Below, piece by piece: positions 1 through 11,156 of a DNA stretch of 64,000 bases. The first letter of the stretch is position 1. The number at the start of each line of letters is the position of its first letter. The stretch lies in assembly GCA_951812925.1 (NCBI GenBank), contig OX638372.1:88867058-88931057 (forward strand), written 5' to 3'. The stretch is from Calliopum simillimum. Taxonomy: Eukaryota; Arthropoda; Insecta; Diptera; Lauxaniidae. Under the pieces are notes generated by a model. The model was not told the origin of the DNA, did not search any database, and saw only the letters and a program-made list of their open reading frames with translations. The translations under genes were made by a program, and so were the position numbers.

Positions 1-930
1 AAATTGTAAAACGCAAAGACTCCAATTTCTTTTCTGCACTATGACTTCGCTTTTCAAATTCTTACCTGATCGGTTTCTCGTAGCCTCATTATCCATTGAT
101 GAAAATGTTGATGGAATCGTTATATCTAAAGAAAGAGAAAAGTTCATATCAGATAAATCGAGAACTATTTAAATAATAATTAAATATAAAAAATACGAAA
201 GCATTCAACTTTAAATACGAGTCACGGTGTTCAAATAAGATATTTTAATGGGACGACGTAAGGTACCCTATTTTGTTTTTTGCTGAAATCAATAGTCCTA
301 AATCTCCTGGGTAAAATTATGGGTTTTTTAAAATCGAGACCTTGGCACTTCTTTTTTTATTGGTTAAAATGGGTTAATAGTTTCCATAGATCTTCTAAGG
401 AAAGTAAAAAAATAAGTAAACCAAAAAAAAAAAAACCAAAATAGCCATTTTCGATGTATTTGACGATTCTGATTCCTAATCCAATTGCTGTATCTCGTTT
501 GGTTTTCGAGATATCAAAGCGATATAGTAAGACTATGTAGGTTATTTTTAGCTATGAAACGTTATATACGTTAAGGCAGATTTCAAACAGCTACCAGGAC
601 ACGGAGTTTATACTTGTTTGGACAAGGGGCAGGTACGGAGCAAATTTAAAGAGAAGAAAATCACAAAATTTCGGAAGCAGTATGGGGTTTGGTAGGCCAT
701 ATGCACCTGCGGTCTGAGAAACAGTTTTTTTTTTGTAACACAGTGCACAATTAACTCGAAAATTTATAATGATGAATGCCTTGAAAAACGTCTTTTGCCA
801 TTTGGGCACGAGGGTATTGTAATGTTCTGGGCCTGAGTTAGCAACCTCTCACTACTCTAGAGGCACCATAGAATGGTACAATAGCAATAATGTAAATTTT
901 GTTACCAAAAATGCGATTCCACCCAACTGC
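1..930. other. AT-rich intergenic stretch, no gene seen
   Basis: The only reading frame of note (591-809, minus) has no recognisable motif or poly(A) context. There are short A and T runs. I see no splice-bounded exon, RNA gene or repeat boundary here. Confidence 0.5.
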
Positions 931-943
931 CCAGAGCTTCGAC

Positions 944-1217
944 GGCGTTAGAAAAAAACGCCCAAAAACAAAAACGAAATAACGTACAAATTCTTTTCAT
1001 ATAAATTTGGGCGATTATGATTTTGGAAATAACAGCAAAAATTTATTTATATGAAAATATTTTGGCCGATATTTCGTTTTCGTTTTTGGGCGTTATTTCG
1101 TTGAAAAAAGAAAAAAAAATAAAGCCCATATTTTTTAGGCGTTATTTCATTTTTATTTTGGGCGTTATTACGTTATATTGTTGGGCGTTATTTCGTTTTT
1201 TGAGCGTTATTTCCTTA
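944..1217. repeat. Degenerate GGGCGTTATTTCGTT repeat cluster
   Basis: The motif GGGCGTTATTTCGTT and close variants recur several times on the plus strand between about 1085 and 1217. The reverse complement is present at 944-981. The cluster is therefore partly inverted and could fold. The 80-residue frame at 1017-1259 is a by-product of the repeat, not a gene. Confidence 0.6.
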
Positions 1218-1798
1218 CGCCAGCTTCAACCTATTGGGGGTCGTCTATTAATTACGTAAGACGTTTTAAGCGTTTTTTTGACCCCCACGTAATAAATCGT
1301 AAGATTTTTCACTACCCCTCCCCTCCCTATTCAATCTTACGTAAGAATTCTATATAAAGGGTGTTTTTTTAAGCCCGATAGAACTTGATGAAATTTTTTT
1401 TTTTTATTTGTTTCAGTAGTAGTAGTAGTATTCATTTGTTATTTTTTTATTGACGAAAAGGAAAGTATCAAATTTTTCCGGGATAGTCCTTAGCATAATT
1501 ATGGTTTTGGTCAATAAGCTCGAGAAAATTTTTGTATTTTTTTTTTGGTAAAACGTTAACTTTTATTTATTTATTTTTAATATTTTTATTTAATTATATA
1601 ATACAAAATAAAGCGAACATGAATAGTACAATACAAACAATCAAACAAACAAATTTTAAGCAATATTTTTTTAAAATGTAATTTCTGTAAATTGCAGCTT
1701 TGCTTAAATTACAACATTTAATATAAACATAAAAAATTTAGTTATAAGATTGGTAAAATCTACTTGAATATCTCATACATTTTTTTTTTGGCTTTTTA

Positions 1799-2335
1799 CT
1801 ATTTTGGGCATTTGCACGATGGACAGGACTTTGATGTCTTTTTAACTGTCTTAGTTTTAGTACCAGCAGTTGCTTTAGTCGATGATGTTTTCTTGGCTGT
1901 AGAACCAGTTGATTTTCCTTTTGCTGATGCTGCCGTTCCAGTCGAGCTTTTCTTCTTTGGTTTAGCGACTGTCGACTTCTTAGTTGTAGTGGAAGGCTTC
2001 TTTTTATTGGCTGGAGTAGAGTTAGTTTTCCTTTTAGGTTTTGCTGCACAATTCGTTCCGGAGTAACAATCACTGTCACTATCATATGAGTCATATGAGT
2101 CGTATGAATCATATGAATCGTATGAAGATGTTTCAGACGAGGTATCGCTAAACGAATCCGAATAATAACATGAAGACGTAGTGTGCATACCACTATCAGA
2201 TTTGTTGACCTTGATGGGTTTAGGTTTTGGCGCCATTTTTTTCTTAGGCTTTTTGGTGGTGCACGTACCAGTTGAACATGATTTCTTCGTTGATTTTGTT
2301 GTACACGTACCATATGATTTGCATGCTCCAGGCAT
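1799..2335 (-). CDS. Small Ser/Lys/Cys-rich paralogue A (unrecognised family)
   Basis: I do not recognise the family. The ATG at 2335 is chosen over an upstream one at 2365 because it aligns with the starts of the other three copies. The 178-residue product has a Cys/Thr/Lys N-terminus (MPGACKSYG), then the family signature SDSGMHTTSS, then an acidic run of four YDS units (about residues 72-86), then a long Lys/Ser/Thr/Ala-rich basic tail ending SCPSCKCPK. There is no signal peptide or membrane segment. In-frame TAG and TAA stops directly follow, yet the frame continues to a short MYEIFK-TAG that resembles the NFYEYK end of copy B. The C-terminus may therefore have been truncated by new stops. 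Basic, low-complexity composition suggests nucleic-acid binding or a structural role, for example in sperm, but this is inference. Confidence 0.65.
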   Translation of the reverse strand: MPGACKSYGTCTTKSTKKSCSTGTCTTKKPKKKMAPKPKPIKVNKSDSGMHTTSSCYYSDSFSDTSSETSSYDSYDSYDSYDSYDSDSDCYSGTNCAAKPKRKTNSTPANKKKPSTTTKKSTVAKPKKKSSTGTAASAKGKSTGSTAKKTSSTKATAGTKTKTVKKTSKSCPSCKCPK

Positions 2336-2450
2336 TTTTAATATTTGATTTTTTTTTTTTTTCAATAGACAGTTTTTTAAAACTAAATAATGTAGACTTA
2401 TTTAATTGTCAAGAACAAAATCACCAGATTGTTGTATGAGACTACCGCTA

Positions 2451-2511
2451 TCCGTTACAAAGTTAGAGATGAGATAACGGCATTGATTCGTTTTGTTATA
2501 AACGATAGTTT
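2451..2511 (-). promoter_or_regulatory. Conserved upstream block of paralogue A
   Basis: Read on the minus strand this block contains ACTATCGTTTATAAC, then TGCCGTTATC, then GTAACGGAT. The same order and spacing occur upstream of the other three paralogues (7570-7628, 11098-11156, 29154-29212). It lies about 115-180 bp before the ATG. Conservation across four copies with diverged coding regions suggests a shared promoter or 5' leader. The binding factor is unknown. Confidence 0.5.
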
Positions 2512-2773
2512 TTTTATCGATTGATTGATACTTAGTTGTTAATCTTAAATAGGGTGGAATATCTACAAAAATTTTGTGTATAAAAATTGTTTTCACGAAT
2601 TTTTTGTGAACAGGAATTAAAGTGATATTCCGTCTCAATTAAATTGAGATTATTGGTCATTTTGATTTGAAAATTCACTCAAACAGTTAAATTTGCAAAT
2701 AATCGGTTTCTCATGAATATGTATTAATCAATCCTCAATCCAGATAAAAAATATTTTTACAATACTAGGTCTG

Positions 2774-2824
2774 GTTAATGAGCTAGAGGGCTTTAAAAAT
2801 TTTAAAGTCATCTAGCTCGTTAAT
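2774..2824. repeat. Short perfect-looking stem-loop
   Basis: AATGAGCTAGA at the left pairs with TCTAGCTCGTT at the right, and the interior CTTTAAAA pairs with TTTTAAAG. The hairpin abuts the TIR element that starts at 2822. Confidence 0.55.
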
Positions 2825-3115
2825 TACTTTTCATTGAAGAGGCTTTTTGATGAAAATGGCGAGTCACACGATAAAAAGGATCATAATATTTTTTCCGAAG
2901 AATCACGGGTACCGTTTAGGAAATATTTCTAAAAAACTTCCAAAAAGTCGAAAAATTCGACTTTATCTATATATATTTCCGAAACAGTTACTTTTTCGTA
3001 AATACTAATCAATATTATTTGTAGCAAATGGTATGTTTTCACAAAAAAGATTCTAATACTTTTTACCTTGTGACTCACCATTTTCATCAAAGAGCCTTCT
3101 AAATGAAAAGTAATT
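2822..3115. mobile_element. MITE-like hairpin element, about 294 bp
   Basis: Terminal inverted repeats of about 70 bp begin AATTACTTTTCATT at the left and end in AATGAAAAGTAATT at the right. The arms continue through GATGAAAATGG and GAGTCAC with few mismatches. There is no coding capacity. No clear target duplication was found. Confidence 0.65.
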
Positions 3116-3119
3116 GAAA

Positions 3120-3890
3120 TTACGCGGAGTACGGAACTCTGCTGATTCTAAAAATATTTTGTATCTGAATCAAGGATATATATGAGTATAGCATAATCAA
3201 ATATTACTAAAATCGGAAACATCTATGAGGTGCTTCACTTGGAAAATCCCAATTTACATAATTCCCGGAAAAATTGCGAGGACCCATTTTGGTATGTTGT
3301 TCAAGGGAAAGGTCTCTATCGATTGGTAAAGAATTTATGAACCTTGGAATTAGTGCAAGCATCACATCTAATTTGACTAATGTTATATCGAATATATAAA
3401 ACTAGATTTTGTTTATTCGTTGCTTATGAAGTCGGAAACTAACCGATTGATTTTAATGAAATTTTCACAGTGTATTAGTATCAACAAATGCTAGGTCATT
3501 GGTTTGAAAAGTGAACGGTGCCACGTGCACCAAAAAATAAGTTCATCATAACTCCGAAACTACTTGACGCAGATGGTTGAAATTTGGTGCATATAGGTAC
3601 ATATAAAGGAGACCGGGGCAAATAATATCAATTGGAAAATTTGACGATAGTACGGCCCCATATAAGTAGATGAAATACCTAAGTAAATCGAGTCTTGAAA
3701 TTTCTCTATCGCGTATAGTTTTTGAGATACTCTAACCTAAGAGAAGTTCAAAAACACATCATTTGATTTCATACAGATGGCGAAATCGTTTTGCTTTTTT
3801 TTCTTAAATGCATCGCTTGGAACAACTTATTTTTCGTCTCTTGAAAATAAACCACGGATTGGTCTTGTATGATTTTTCCTTAAAAAGTTA
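3120..3890. other. Intergenic, degenerate repeat sequence
   Basis: No gene is seen. The phrases GGTGCCACGTGCACC and 'tccgaaactacttgacgcagatgg' resemble the monomers inside the palindrome at 8.9-10.0 kb. Part of this stretch is probably an old fragment of that repeat family. Confidence 0.35.
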
Positions 3891-3899
3891 TTTCCAATT

Positions 3900-4140
3900 T
3901 AAAATGACTAGAATCGCCCAACTGGACCACAAATGTATAAAATAATTTTAAACAGTTTTAGTACTACTTTTTTTGCTAAATGGTACAAAATAGAAAAGCT
4001 CATTTATCATCCCTGGTACATTGAGAAATGTGAAACGAAATGAAAACAAAAAACATGAAGTCAGTGTCAGTAAGCTTTTTGTCGTGTATCGTCTTTTCAA
4101 ATGGTGTATAATTCAAAGTTGTGCTCCAGATTGATTTTCT
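3900..4140 (+). repeat. Dispersed repeat, copy 1 (second copy at 41.74-42.1 kb)
   Basis: Blocks such as ATAGAAAAGCTCAT, TATCATCCCTG and ACATGAAGTCAGTG, and a later AATGGTGTATAATT, occur in the same order and orientation at 41740-42110. It is non-coding in both places. Confidence 0.6.
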
Positions 4141-4299
4141 TAACTCACCGCAAACAAAACAAATAGCACTTGTACATAAAAACGTTGTGAGTACGTTTAG
4201 GTTAAAAAATGTCAAACTTTATTATGGTGTTGTCAGATTTTAGCTATTGACATTAGTGTTGTTTTTGACTTTTTTTTTAATTTGATGAGGAAAAGTATA

Positions 4300-4710
4300 C
4301 AAAATCTTGGTCTTGTCAATTTTTCGAGACCAAGACCAAGAAGCTAATATAATTTCAAAACCAAGAACAAGACTGCTATGGACTTGGTCTTGGTTTTGGG
4401 CACAATGATCATCAATACCAAGACTGCTTTTCTCAGTCTTGGTAATTTATAGTTAATAGGTGTGTCACGCCCCTTTCAAACATAAAATCATTTGACGTCT
4501 TACAAACCCAACCGCTTTGTAAAAACAAGGTTTGAAATTTTTGAATACCCAACAATCTTAGAAATTTTATCCAAACCAAGACCAAGATCGAGGCCAAGAC
4601 TTAATGCCCAAGACCAAGACCAAGACTGAATCTCAATACCAAAACCAAAACCAAGATTCAATGTCCAAGATCAAGACCAAGACGGCTATGGTCTTGGTCT
4701 TGGTTTGCTC
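4300..4710. repeat. CAAGAC hexamer cluster with both orientations
   Basis: CCAAGACCAAGAC and GGTCTTGGTCTTGG tracts recur through about 400 bp, separated by unrelated sequence. Plus- and minus-sense tracts alternate, so long hairpins are possible. The hexamer would encode Gln-Asp or Lys-Thr repeats, but no frame stays open. Confidence 0.6.
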
Positions 4711-4769
4711 ATCACTAGTCATATAATATTCTTTAATGTCGTTTTTCTTGGAAACAAGAAGGCATAGAG

Positions 4770-6808
4770 AGGTATAGAAGCAAAGTGAGCAATCTCCACT
4801 TTTGTGAAAAACACTGTTTCACATAACTGTCAGTAACTTGGACATTTCTTAACCGATTTTCAATTTCGGACCATTTATGGAAAGGTATTGAATCGGGCTA
4901 TTTGGAAACTGCACTTTTAGTACTTACAATCTCAATACCTTTGGGGTGCAAACACAAAAAAACGGCTTCAAAGCGCGACGCGTACGCGGTACTCATTTTG
5001 GAAAAATGCTGAGAACGCATTGAAAACAGTGGTCAGCTGATTCACTTTCACGAAGCATGAAGGACAATACTGCCCTCTGTGTGAGAAAAAAAAATTACAG
5101 CATTATACTTTACCGATCGCGAGTAATCGTGACCACGCTCTTATTTAACAGACTGTAATTGACAAAAAACGCTCCATGACTGACTTTTCGATCTTCTAAA
5201 ATAAATTTTGTAGAAAGAAAAACAAATACATTTCATATGAACCAAAAATTAAGACGGTATGTTTTACGGTTCAGAAGTATGCAGCCATTCCATGCCAAGC
5301 GTAACAAGATCTGCCACACCCCTTCCGATTTCGCTAAAATTTGGTACATGGTTTCGTTTCTTGCCAAATCTTTAAGAAATGGCAAAAAAATTTTGCGAAT
5401 TTTTTTGTGGCTTGTGAAAGGGTGGAAAAATCGGTAAATTTTAACAAACTCTCCCCAAATAATTGTCAATAACTTCGATATTTTTTAACCCATTTTCATG
5501 CTCAGACCACTTTTGGAAAGGTATTGAATAAGGCTATAAGCTCAAATATTTGATAAAAAGTACTAAATTTACTACTATTTTAGAGCTAAACTACAAAAAA
5601 AAAGAGCCCAGGTACACCTTTTTTGCCTTCCAAAATATATTTTTTGGAAGAAAAAAAAAATCTTTCATATGATAAAGAGGGAAAATTGGTATGTCTCGAG
5701 GCTTAGAAGTTATGATTTTTTGAAAATTTGAAAAAAGATCCGACCACAACATGGCCCATAACTGGAACCCATTTTCATGTTTGAACGATTTTTAGAAAGG
5801 CATTGATTCACGCTATGCGCACAAATTTTTTTTATTGAGTAAAAAGTACTAAATTTACTAATATTTTAGTACTAAACGACAAAAAACGTTATAGTACCGT
5901 TTCACGACCTTCCAAAATATTTTTCCAGAATAGAAGGCCAAACCACTTTTTATATGAATCAAAAATTAAGACGGTTTCTTTAATGGTATTGGAGCAATGA
6001 TTTTTCAAACATTTCAGAGCATGTAATATTTCGTATTATGTAAGTTTTTTTGTAATCTACATCATTTATATAAATTTACTTTGTGCTCATAGCGCAATTC
6101 AATACCTTTCCAAAACTGGTCCAAACATGAAAATGGCTTAAGAAATGTTCCAGTTATGGGCCATTTTGTGGTCGGATCATTTTTTCAAATTTTCAAAAAA
6201 TCATAACTTCTTGAGACTTACCAATTTTCCCACTTTTTCATATAAAAGATTATTTTTTTCTTTCCAAAAATAAAATAGTAGTTAATTTAGTACTTTTAAT
6301 CAAATACAAAAAATTGTATTTTAAGCTTATAGCCTTATTCAATATCTTTCCATAATCGGTTAAGAAATGTCGAAGCTATTGACAATTATTTGAGGAGAGT
6401 TTGTCACAATTTCACTCTTTGCACCCCTTCACAAGCCACAAAAAAATCGCAAAATTTTTTTTTCCATTTCTCAAAGATTAGGCATGAAACGAAACCATGT
6501 ACCAAATTTTAGCGAAATCGAAAGGATTGTGGCAGATCTTGTTACGCTAGACATGGAATGGCTGTATGATTTTTTGAACATTTCAAAACATGAAATTCAT
6601 AGTAATCAAAACAAAAGTTAAAATCTCCAATGGACATTGCTGCCTTTGTTTTAATTGACAGTTTTTGACCATAGATATATATTCGATAGAGACAGATTTG
6701 GTATTGCTAATTTGACTGAACACAAGCTTTCATCAAACGCAACGAAATGGCATTATCAGATACATTCATGAAAAAATGGAGATTGCTGCCTTTGTTTTAA
6801 TACCTCTC
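4770..6808. mobile_element. Fold-back transposable element, about 2.0 kb
   Basis: The termini are inverted: GAGAGGTATAGAAGCAAAG at 4770 against CTTTGTTTTAATACCTCTC ending at 6808, each followed inward by AGCAATCTCCA. The inside is a long palindrome. Sequence at 5237-5900 is mirrored at about 6080-6570, with shared phrases such as TGGTACATGG and GCCATTCCATG, and the centre is near 6000. The overlapping frames at 5233-5469 are shadows of the arms. The same TIR is found on a 627-bp element in mei-9 intron 3 (17824-18450). No transposase was seen, so it is probably non-autonomous. Confidence 0.7.
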
Positions 6809-7157
6809 ATATCAAGTGTTGCCATCTTCTGTCATCATCAGCATACCTATCTTAAAGTTGAAAATTTGACTCGAAGCAATGGAGAATTTCAAAAAGAAAA
6901 GCCAAAGGAATCATCCATCAAAGTCAAATACGACCCCTGAAAATTCTTTTCTTTTTTACGTGTAGAGAGTTCAGGCATTTTTTTAATAAAAAACTTTTCC
7001 TTTAGTACGAGTCATTTTAATATTTTCATTTAATCATATGATAAAACATGAACACGAATAGTACAAGAAAACAAACATATTTTATGCATTTTTTTAAAAA
7101 ATTACAGCTTCGCTTAAATTACAACATTTAATACAAACATAAAAAATTGACAAAATT

Positions 7158-7454
7158 TTACTTGTATTCATAAAAGTTTTTTGGAAGTTTACATTCTGTT
7201 CTACGAGGGATTCCAGTTGTAGTTGTCTTTTTCTTCGATTGGTTGACCTTTTTGCCCGTTTCATCTTGCGTTCCTATGCTTTTTGATTTATTTTTAGCAG
7301 TTGTTCCCCCGCTATCCGAATCATAAAATGAAGACGAGGTGTTCATACCACTATCAGTAGATTGGTTGATCTTGACGTATTCAGATGTTGGCGCCATTTC
7401 TCTCTTCATTGCACAGTTGCATGAACAACCATATGCTTTGTATGTTCCAGCCAT
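7158..7454 (-). CDS. Small Ser/Lys/Cys-rich paralogue B (unrecognised family)
   Basis: A 98-residue product. It has the family order: short Cys-rich start (MAGTYKAYGCSCNCAMKRE), a SEYVKINQSTDSGMNT segment, a short acidic/serine patch, a Lys/Thr-rich middle, and the C-terminal signature RRTECKLPKNFYEYK, shared almost exactly with copy D at 29.3 kb. No signal peptide or transmembrane helix. It is intronless. A minus-strand A-rich leader directly precedes the ATG. The flanks match the other copies for about 470 bp upstream and 350 bp downstream, where a fold-back element (ending 6808) cuts the duplicated unit. Function unknown. Confidence 0.7.
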   Translation of the reverse strand: MAGTYKAYGCSCNCAMKREMAPTSEYVKINQSTDSGMNTSSSFYDSDSGGTTAKNKSKSIGTQDETGKKVNQSKKKTTTTGIPRRTECKLPKNFYEYK

Positions 7455-7569
7455 TTTAAAATATTTTTTTTTTTTCTGAGAAAAAGTTTATAAATTTTTA
7501 ACTAAATAAAATGTGGCCTATTTAATAGACATTTACGAAATAACTGGCTCGTTATATGAGGCCACTGTA

Positions 7570-7628
7570 TCCGTTACAAAATTAAAGAGGTGATAACGGC
7601 ACTGTTTCGTTTAGTTATAAACGATAGT
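7570..7628 (-). promoter_or_regulatory. Conserved upstream block of paralogue B
   Basis: The minus strand reads ACTATCGTTTATAAC, AACGAAACAGTGCCG, TTATCACCTC and TTGTAACGGAT. It is nearly identical to the block upstream of copy C (11098-11156) and close to those of A and D. It begins about 115 bp before the start codon. Confidence 0.55.
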
Positions 7629-7837
7629 TTGTATCGATTCATTGATTATCGTTAAGCTTCATTGGGGTGGAATATCTCTAAAAAAGTTTTGTAATCAAAT
7701 TTTTTTCGTGAATTAGTTTTTTGAAGTAAACGATGGTTGCAGTAATGGTTCGCCTCAATTAAGATGAGATTATTGGTCATTCAGCATTTCTTGAAACAGT
7801 TAAATTTGCAAAAAGTCAGTTAAACATCTTATTGAGT

Positions 7838-8000
7838 AGACAGACAACAGTGCTAATCCGTATTAGCAGTCTTAATCCAAATTTACTTAGCTTATCTCAA
7901 TGCGCATCTACTCCAACACTTATGCATGAAATCAAACTGAATTAGTACTGAAATAAGCCATTTCAATACGGAAACGCTGTCGAATTATAATAATAAATAT
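7838..8000 (+). repeat. Dispersed repeat (partner at 53.97-54.11 kb)
   Basis: The order CAGACRACAG, AGCAGTCTNAATCC, TTTACTT, CATCTCAATRCGC and GGATTAGTACTGAAAT is shared with 53967-54110 in the same orientation. It is non-coding. Confidence 0.5.
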
Positions 8001-8196
8001 CACTTCAGTCAAGAAATATATTCAACAAGAAAGGTGCCACGTCTTCTTGATTGAATTTACTTAGTTCTTGCTCAGATCTCGCACTAACTGTTCCAAGTAT
8101 CTGCAAGAAATTTGAACTCATTATCTTAAAAAGTACATTCAGTACACCTTTTTTACCTTTTGCTTAAATGAGAGATGCCACACCCTCTACTCCAAG

Positions 8197-10541
8197 CAGG
8201 GGCGTGGAGAGAAAATCCGGGCCCGGGGATAATTATATACCGGGCCCCACTACTAGCTTTTTTTTTATTCGATACTAACCCACAGGATGCCCAAGAGATA
8301 TGTGAAATGTGCAAATTTGTGATTTTGTTTGCTTCCCGCCCATATTCATAAAATAAAAGTCAAAAATTTCGGCCGGTCTTCGATCAATGCTTGAAAAATA
8401 TACTAAAAAAAGCCAAATCATTTTAACTGCCCTAACTTCGTGACTATTGGTTTCTTTCGGAGATTTCATTAAATCAACTTTTGTAGAGTATTACTATGCT
8501 AAAATTATATCCATAGGAGATTTCGGTCCAAATATTAAACTTGATGCTGTTTTGGAACAAAAATACAAATTTTTTAAGAAAATTTTCTTGACCAGAAATT
8601 GATTTTTTGTAAATTTCAAGTAATTAAAATTACATACTAGCTTAGCTTTTGGGGTATGGATCTGTTCTCAAAGTACTGATTTTGTCTTCAAAATGAGCAA
8701 CAAAATGATCTTGTATAATTTTCCTTTCAACAAATAATATTTTCCTAAAGGCAGGATTCTGTACCTTAAAATTTTTAAGTTATGTAGCGTGTAAAAGGTT
8801 ATTAATTTTATAAGTTTTATTTTTTTTAGTTGAGAGCAAGTAGGGCTCTACTTACCAGCGCACTATGGTTTTTATTGGACTAAAAAGTGCACACAAAAAT
8901 AATTCACTACAAGGACCCTTTTTTTAAAAAAAAAAAATCAAATGCAAAATTAAAGGTTATACATTGAGCTATTTGACAAGATGGCCACTTTTCTAGCATT
9001 TGATCCACAAATTAGGGACAGAGGTCGAAATCCCATAAATTTAAAAAAAACGGTTTTTCTGTTTAAAAATGTTAGTCGCATTAAACGCAGGAGTTATACA
9101 TGAATAAATTTATATGCATTCAATGAAATCAAGCAAGAAAAAATTAATTCATTATAAAAATGGGCGGTGCAACGCCCAAAAAACAAATTCCTGATATCTC
9201 CGAAACTATTAGACGCAGATAGATAAGACTCGGTATGTTTGTAAAAGGCACAGAGAGAAATTATATTTATTAGAAAAGTGGGCGGTGCCACGCTCCAAAA
9301 ATATAAAACACACCATATCTTCGAAACTATTTGACCCATGTGGATGAAATTCGGTTTATATACAAAAGTCATCAAGACAAATAATGTCTGCTGAAAAAAT
9401 ATGTGGCACCACGCCCACAGGCAATGCTACATGAATGAACTTGTTTCCTGTAGAACAGAGTTTCAATTCATAAGGATATGTTCATTGTTGGGTGTGGTAC
9501 CGCCTTTTTTTTCAGCAAATATTATTTGACTCACTACTCTTTATACACATATATATACCGAAATTCATTGCTGTAGCTCAAATAGTTTCGGAGATATGAT
9601 AAGTTTTATATTTATAGGGCGTGGCACCGCCCACTTTTTTAGTGGATATTATTTCTCTCTGTGCCTGTTACAAATAATCTTATCTATCTGCGTCCAATAA
9701 TTTCGGAGATATAACGAATTTGTTTTTGGGGCGTGGCACCGCTCATTTTCAGTTTGAGTTAATTTCATCTTAATTGATTTGATTGAATGCACGTAAATTT
9801 ATTCATATTTCACTCCCGCGTTTAATGCGACTAACATTTTTAAACAGAAAAACCGTTTTTTTCAAAATTTATGAGATTTCGACCTCTGTCCCTAATTTGT
9901 GGATCAAATGCTAGAAAAAGCGGTCATCTTTTCAGATAGCTCAATGTATAACCTTTAATTTTGCATTTGAGTTTTTTTAAAAAAAAGGGTCCTTGTAGTG
10001 AATTATTTTTGTGTGCACTTTTTAGTCCAAAAAAAAACCATAGTGCAGCGATGGGCTCGGGCTCTGAAATCGATTTTCATGCGAGCCCGTACCTAACCAC
10101 AAAAGCCTTTAATTTAGAGGCCCGTGAGGACCCGTAAATCACACGAAGGTTTAGAAGCACGAACTTGGAAAGAATTCTGTTATTAAATAAAAATATGGAA
10201 AATTATGTCTATGTGAAGTGTTTAGAATGAAAATGGAGCAAGTCAAGTCAAACAAAAAAACTTATTAGATTTGTCCAAAAAGTTAGCAGGCAATGGTATC
10301 ACCGTTGTTTTTTCTCGTTTGAAAAAAAAAAATTTTGCGGGCCCGGGCTTCTTCTCAAGTGCTTGTTTCGTGTTCATTGGTTGGGCCCGTTTCCTCTAGT
10401 TGAGCGTAAATATAATTTCGCAAGCTTGCAAAATACTACTATAAATTTTATTTATGAAGATTTTGTTTCCGGGCCCTCCAAAAACTCCGGGCCTGGGGGG
10501 AATCCCCCCCTTACCCCCCCCCCCCCCTCTCGTCAGGCCTG
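8197..10541. mobile_element. hAT-type element, 2345 bp, with perfect 8-bp target duplication
   Basis: The element begins CAGGGGCG and ends in the inverted-type terminus CAGGCCTG. It is flanked on both sides by ACTCCAAG (8189-8196 and 10542-10549). An 8-bp duplication with CAG-type ends is the hallmark of the hAT superfamily. Removing the insert reunites a 142-bp monomer of the repeat seen at 49 kb ('gccacaccctctactccaag' running into 'tttacc'). The GC-rich subterminal parts (CCGGGCCCGGGG) contrast with the AT-rich surroundings. No transposase frame survives, and the middle is occupied by a large palindrome. The C run at 10505-10528 may be mis-sized in assembly. Confidence 0.75.
8861..10042. 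mobile_element. 1.2 kb near-perfect palindrome inside the hAT-type element
   Basis: Left arm landmarks CGCACTATGGTTTTT, AAAAAGTGCACACAAA and CAAGGACCC reappear reversed at the right (GGGTCCTTG, TTTGTGTGCACTTTTT, AACCATAGTGC). The match continues through ATTTGATCCACAAATTAGGGA and TTAGTCGCATTAAACG to a centre near 9455. Between are monomers of about 120 bp with GGGCGGTGCCACGCCC-like cores at about 9159, 9282 and 9397 and inverted copies in the right arm. The frame at 9094-9375 is a shadow. Confidence 0.75.
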
Positions 10542-10860
10542 ACTCCAAGTTTACCATTTTTTGCTTTAAGTATTTGAGTGAAATTTGGTTGGGTTATCTA
10601 AAATCAACTCTTCCAGTATAACATTGAAACTTTTGCTTATATCGGAGGTGTTACATCCTCTAGTCCGAATTCGCCTAGTTTTTGCTCAGAGCTTGTATGT
10701 ACTTACTATCCCTAGTATTTAAGTGTATTTGCTTGTGTTATTGCGAACAATTCTCTTATTATTGCGTTTTGAATATATTTTTTGCATGGGTGGTAGGCGT
10801 GTCCTTTGACCGATTTCGCTCATTTTCAATCCCACGAGTTAACTTTTACGACTAAGCCAA
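10542..10860 (+). repeat. Dispersed 142-bp-monomer repeat, right part
   Basis: This contains GGAGGTGTTACATCCTCTAG, TCCGAATTCGCCTAG and the tail TTTTGCATGGGTGGTAGGCG. It matches the end of the 48.96-49.57 kb array and the inverse of 24.5-25.66 kb. It is the continuation of the host repeat that the hAT-type element interrupted. Confidence 0.6.
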
Positions 10861-11097
10861 TGTACTGAATTATATCGAATTATCTTGTTAGTTTTCCTGT
10901 CAAAAATATTTCCACGCCAGCCAGAGAGACGTATATGACCAATTATTCCACCATAATTGAAATGTAACATCATTTTATCTAATGTACACAAAAGATTCGA
11001 TAAAAAAATTTGATTACAAAACATTTTTCGAGGTATTTCACCCTAATAAAGATTTACGATAATTATAATTGATTATAATCAATGAATCGATTAAGAA

Positions 11098-11156
11098 ACT
11101 ATCGTTTATAACTTAACGAAACAGTCCCGTTATCACCTCTTTAATTTTGTAACGGA
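11098..11156 (+). promoter_or_regulatory. Conserved upstream block of paralogue C
   Basis: ACTATCGTTTATAAC, AACGAAACAGTCCCG, TTATCACCTC and TTGTAACGGAC appear in the same order as in the three other copies, ending about 120 bp before the ATG at 11277. Confidence 0.55.

Noticed and set aside
1738..2313. Long overlapping frames on both strands over paralogue A (for example 1764-2066 plus)
   Set aside because: These are out-of-frame shadows. Only the frame ending at 1799 matches the other three paralogues.
9094..9375. Minus frame of 93 residues near 9.2 kb
   Set aside because: It lies wholly inside the palindrome's monomer repeats, whose core is repeated in the peptide (WSVAPPTF, GRCTAHF).
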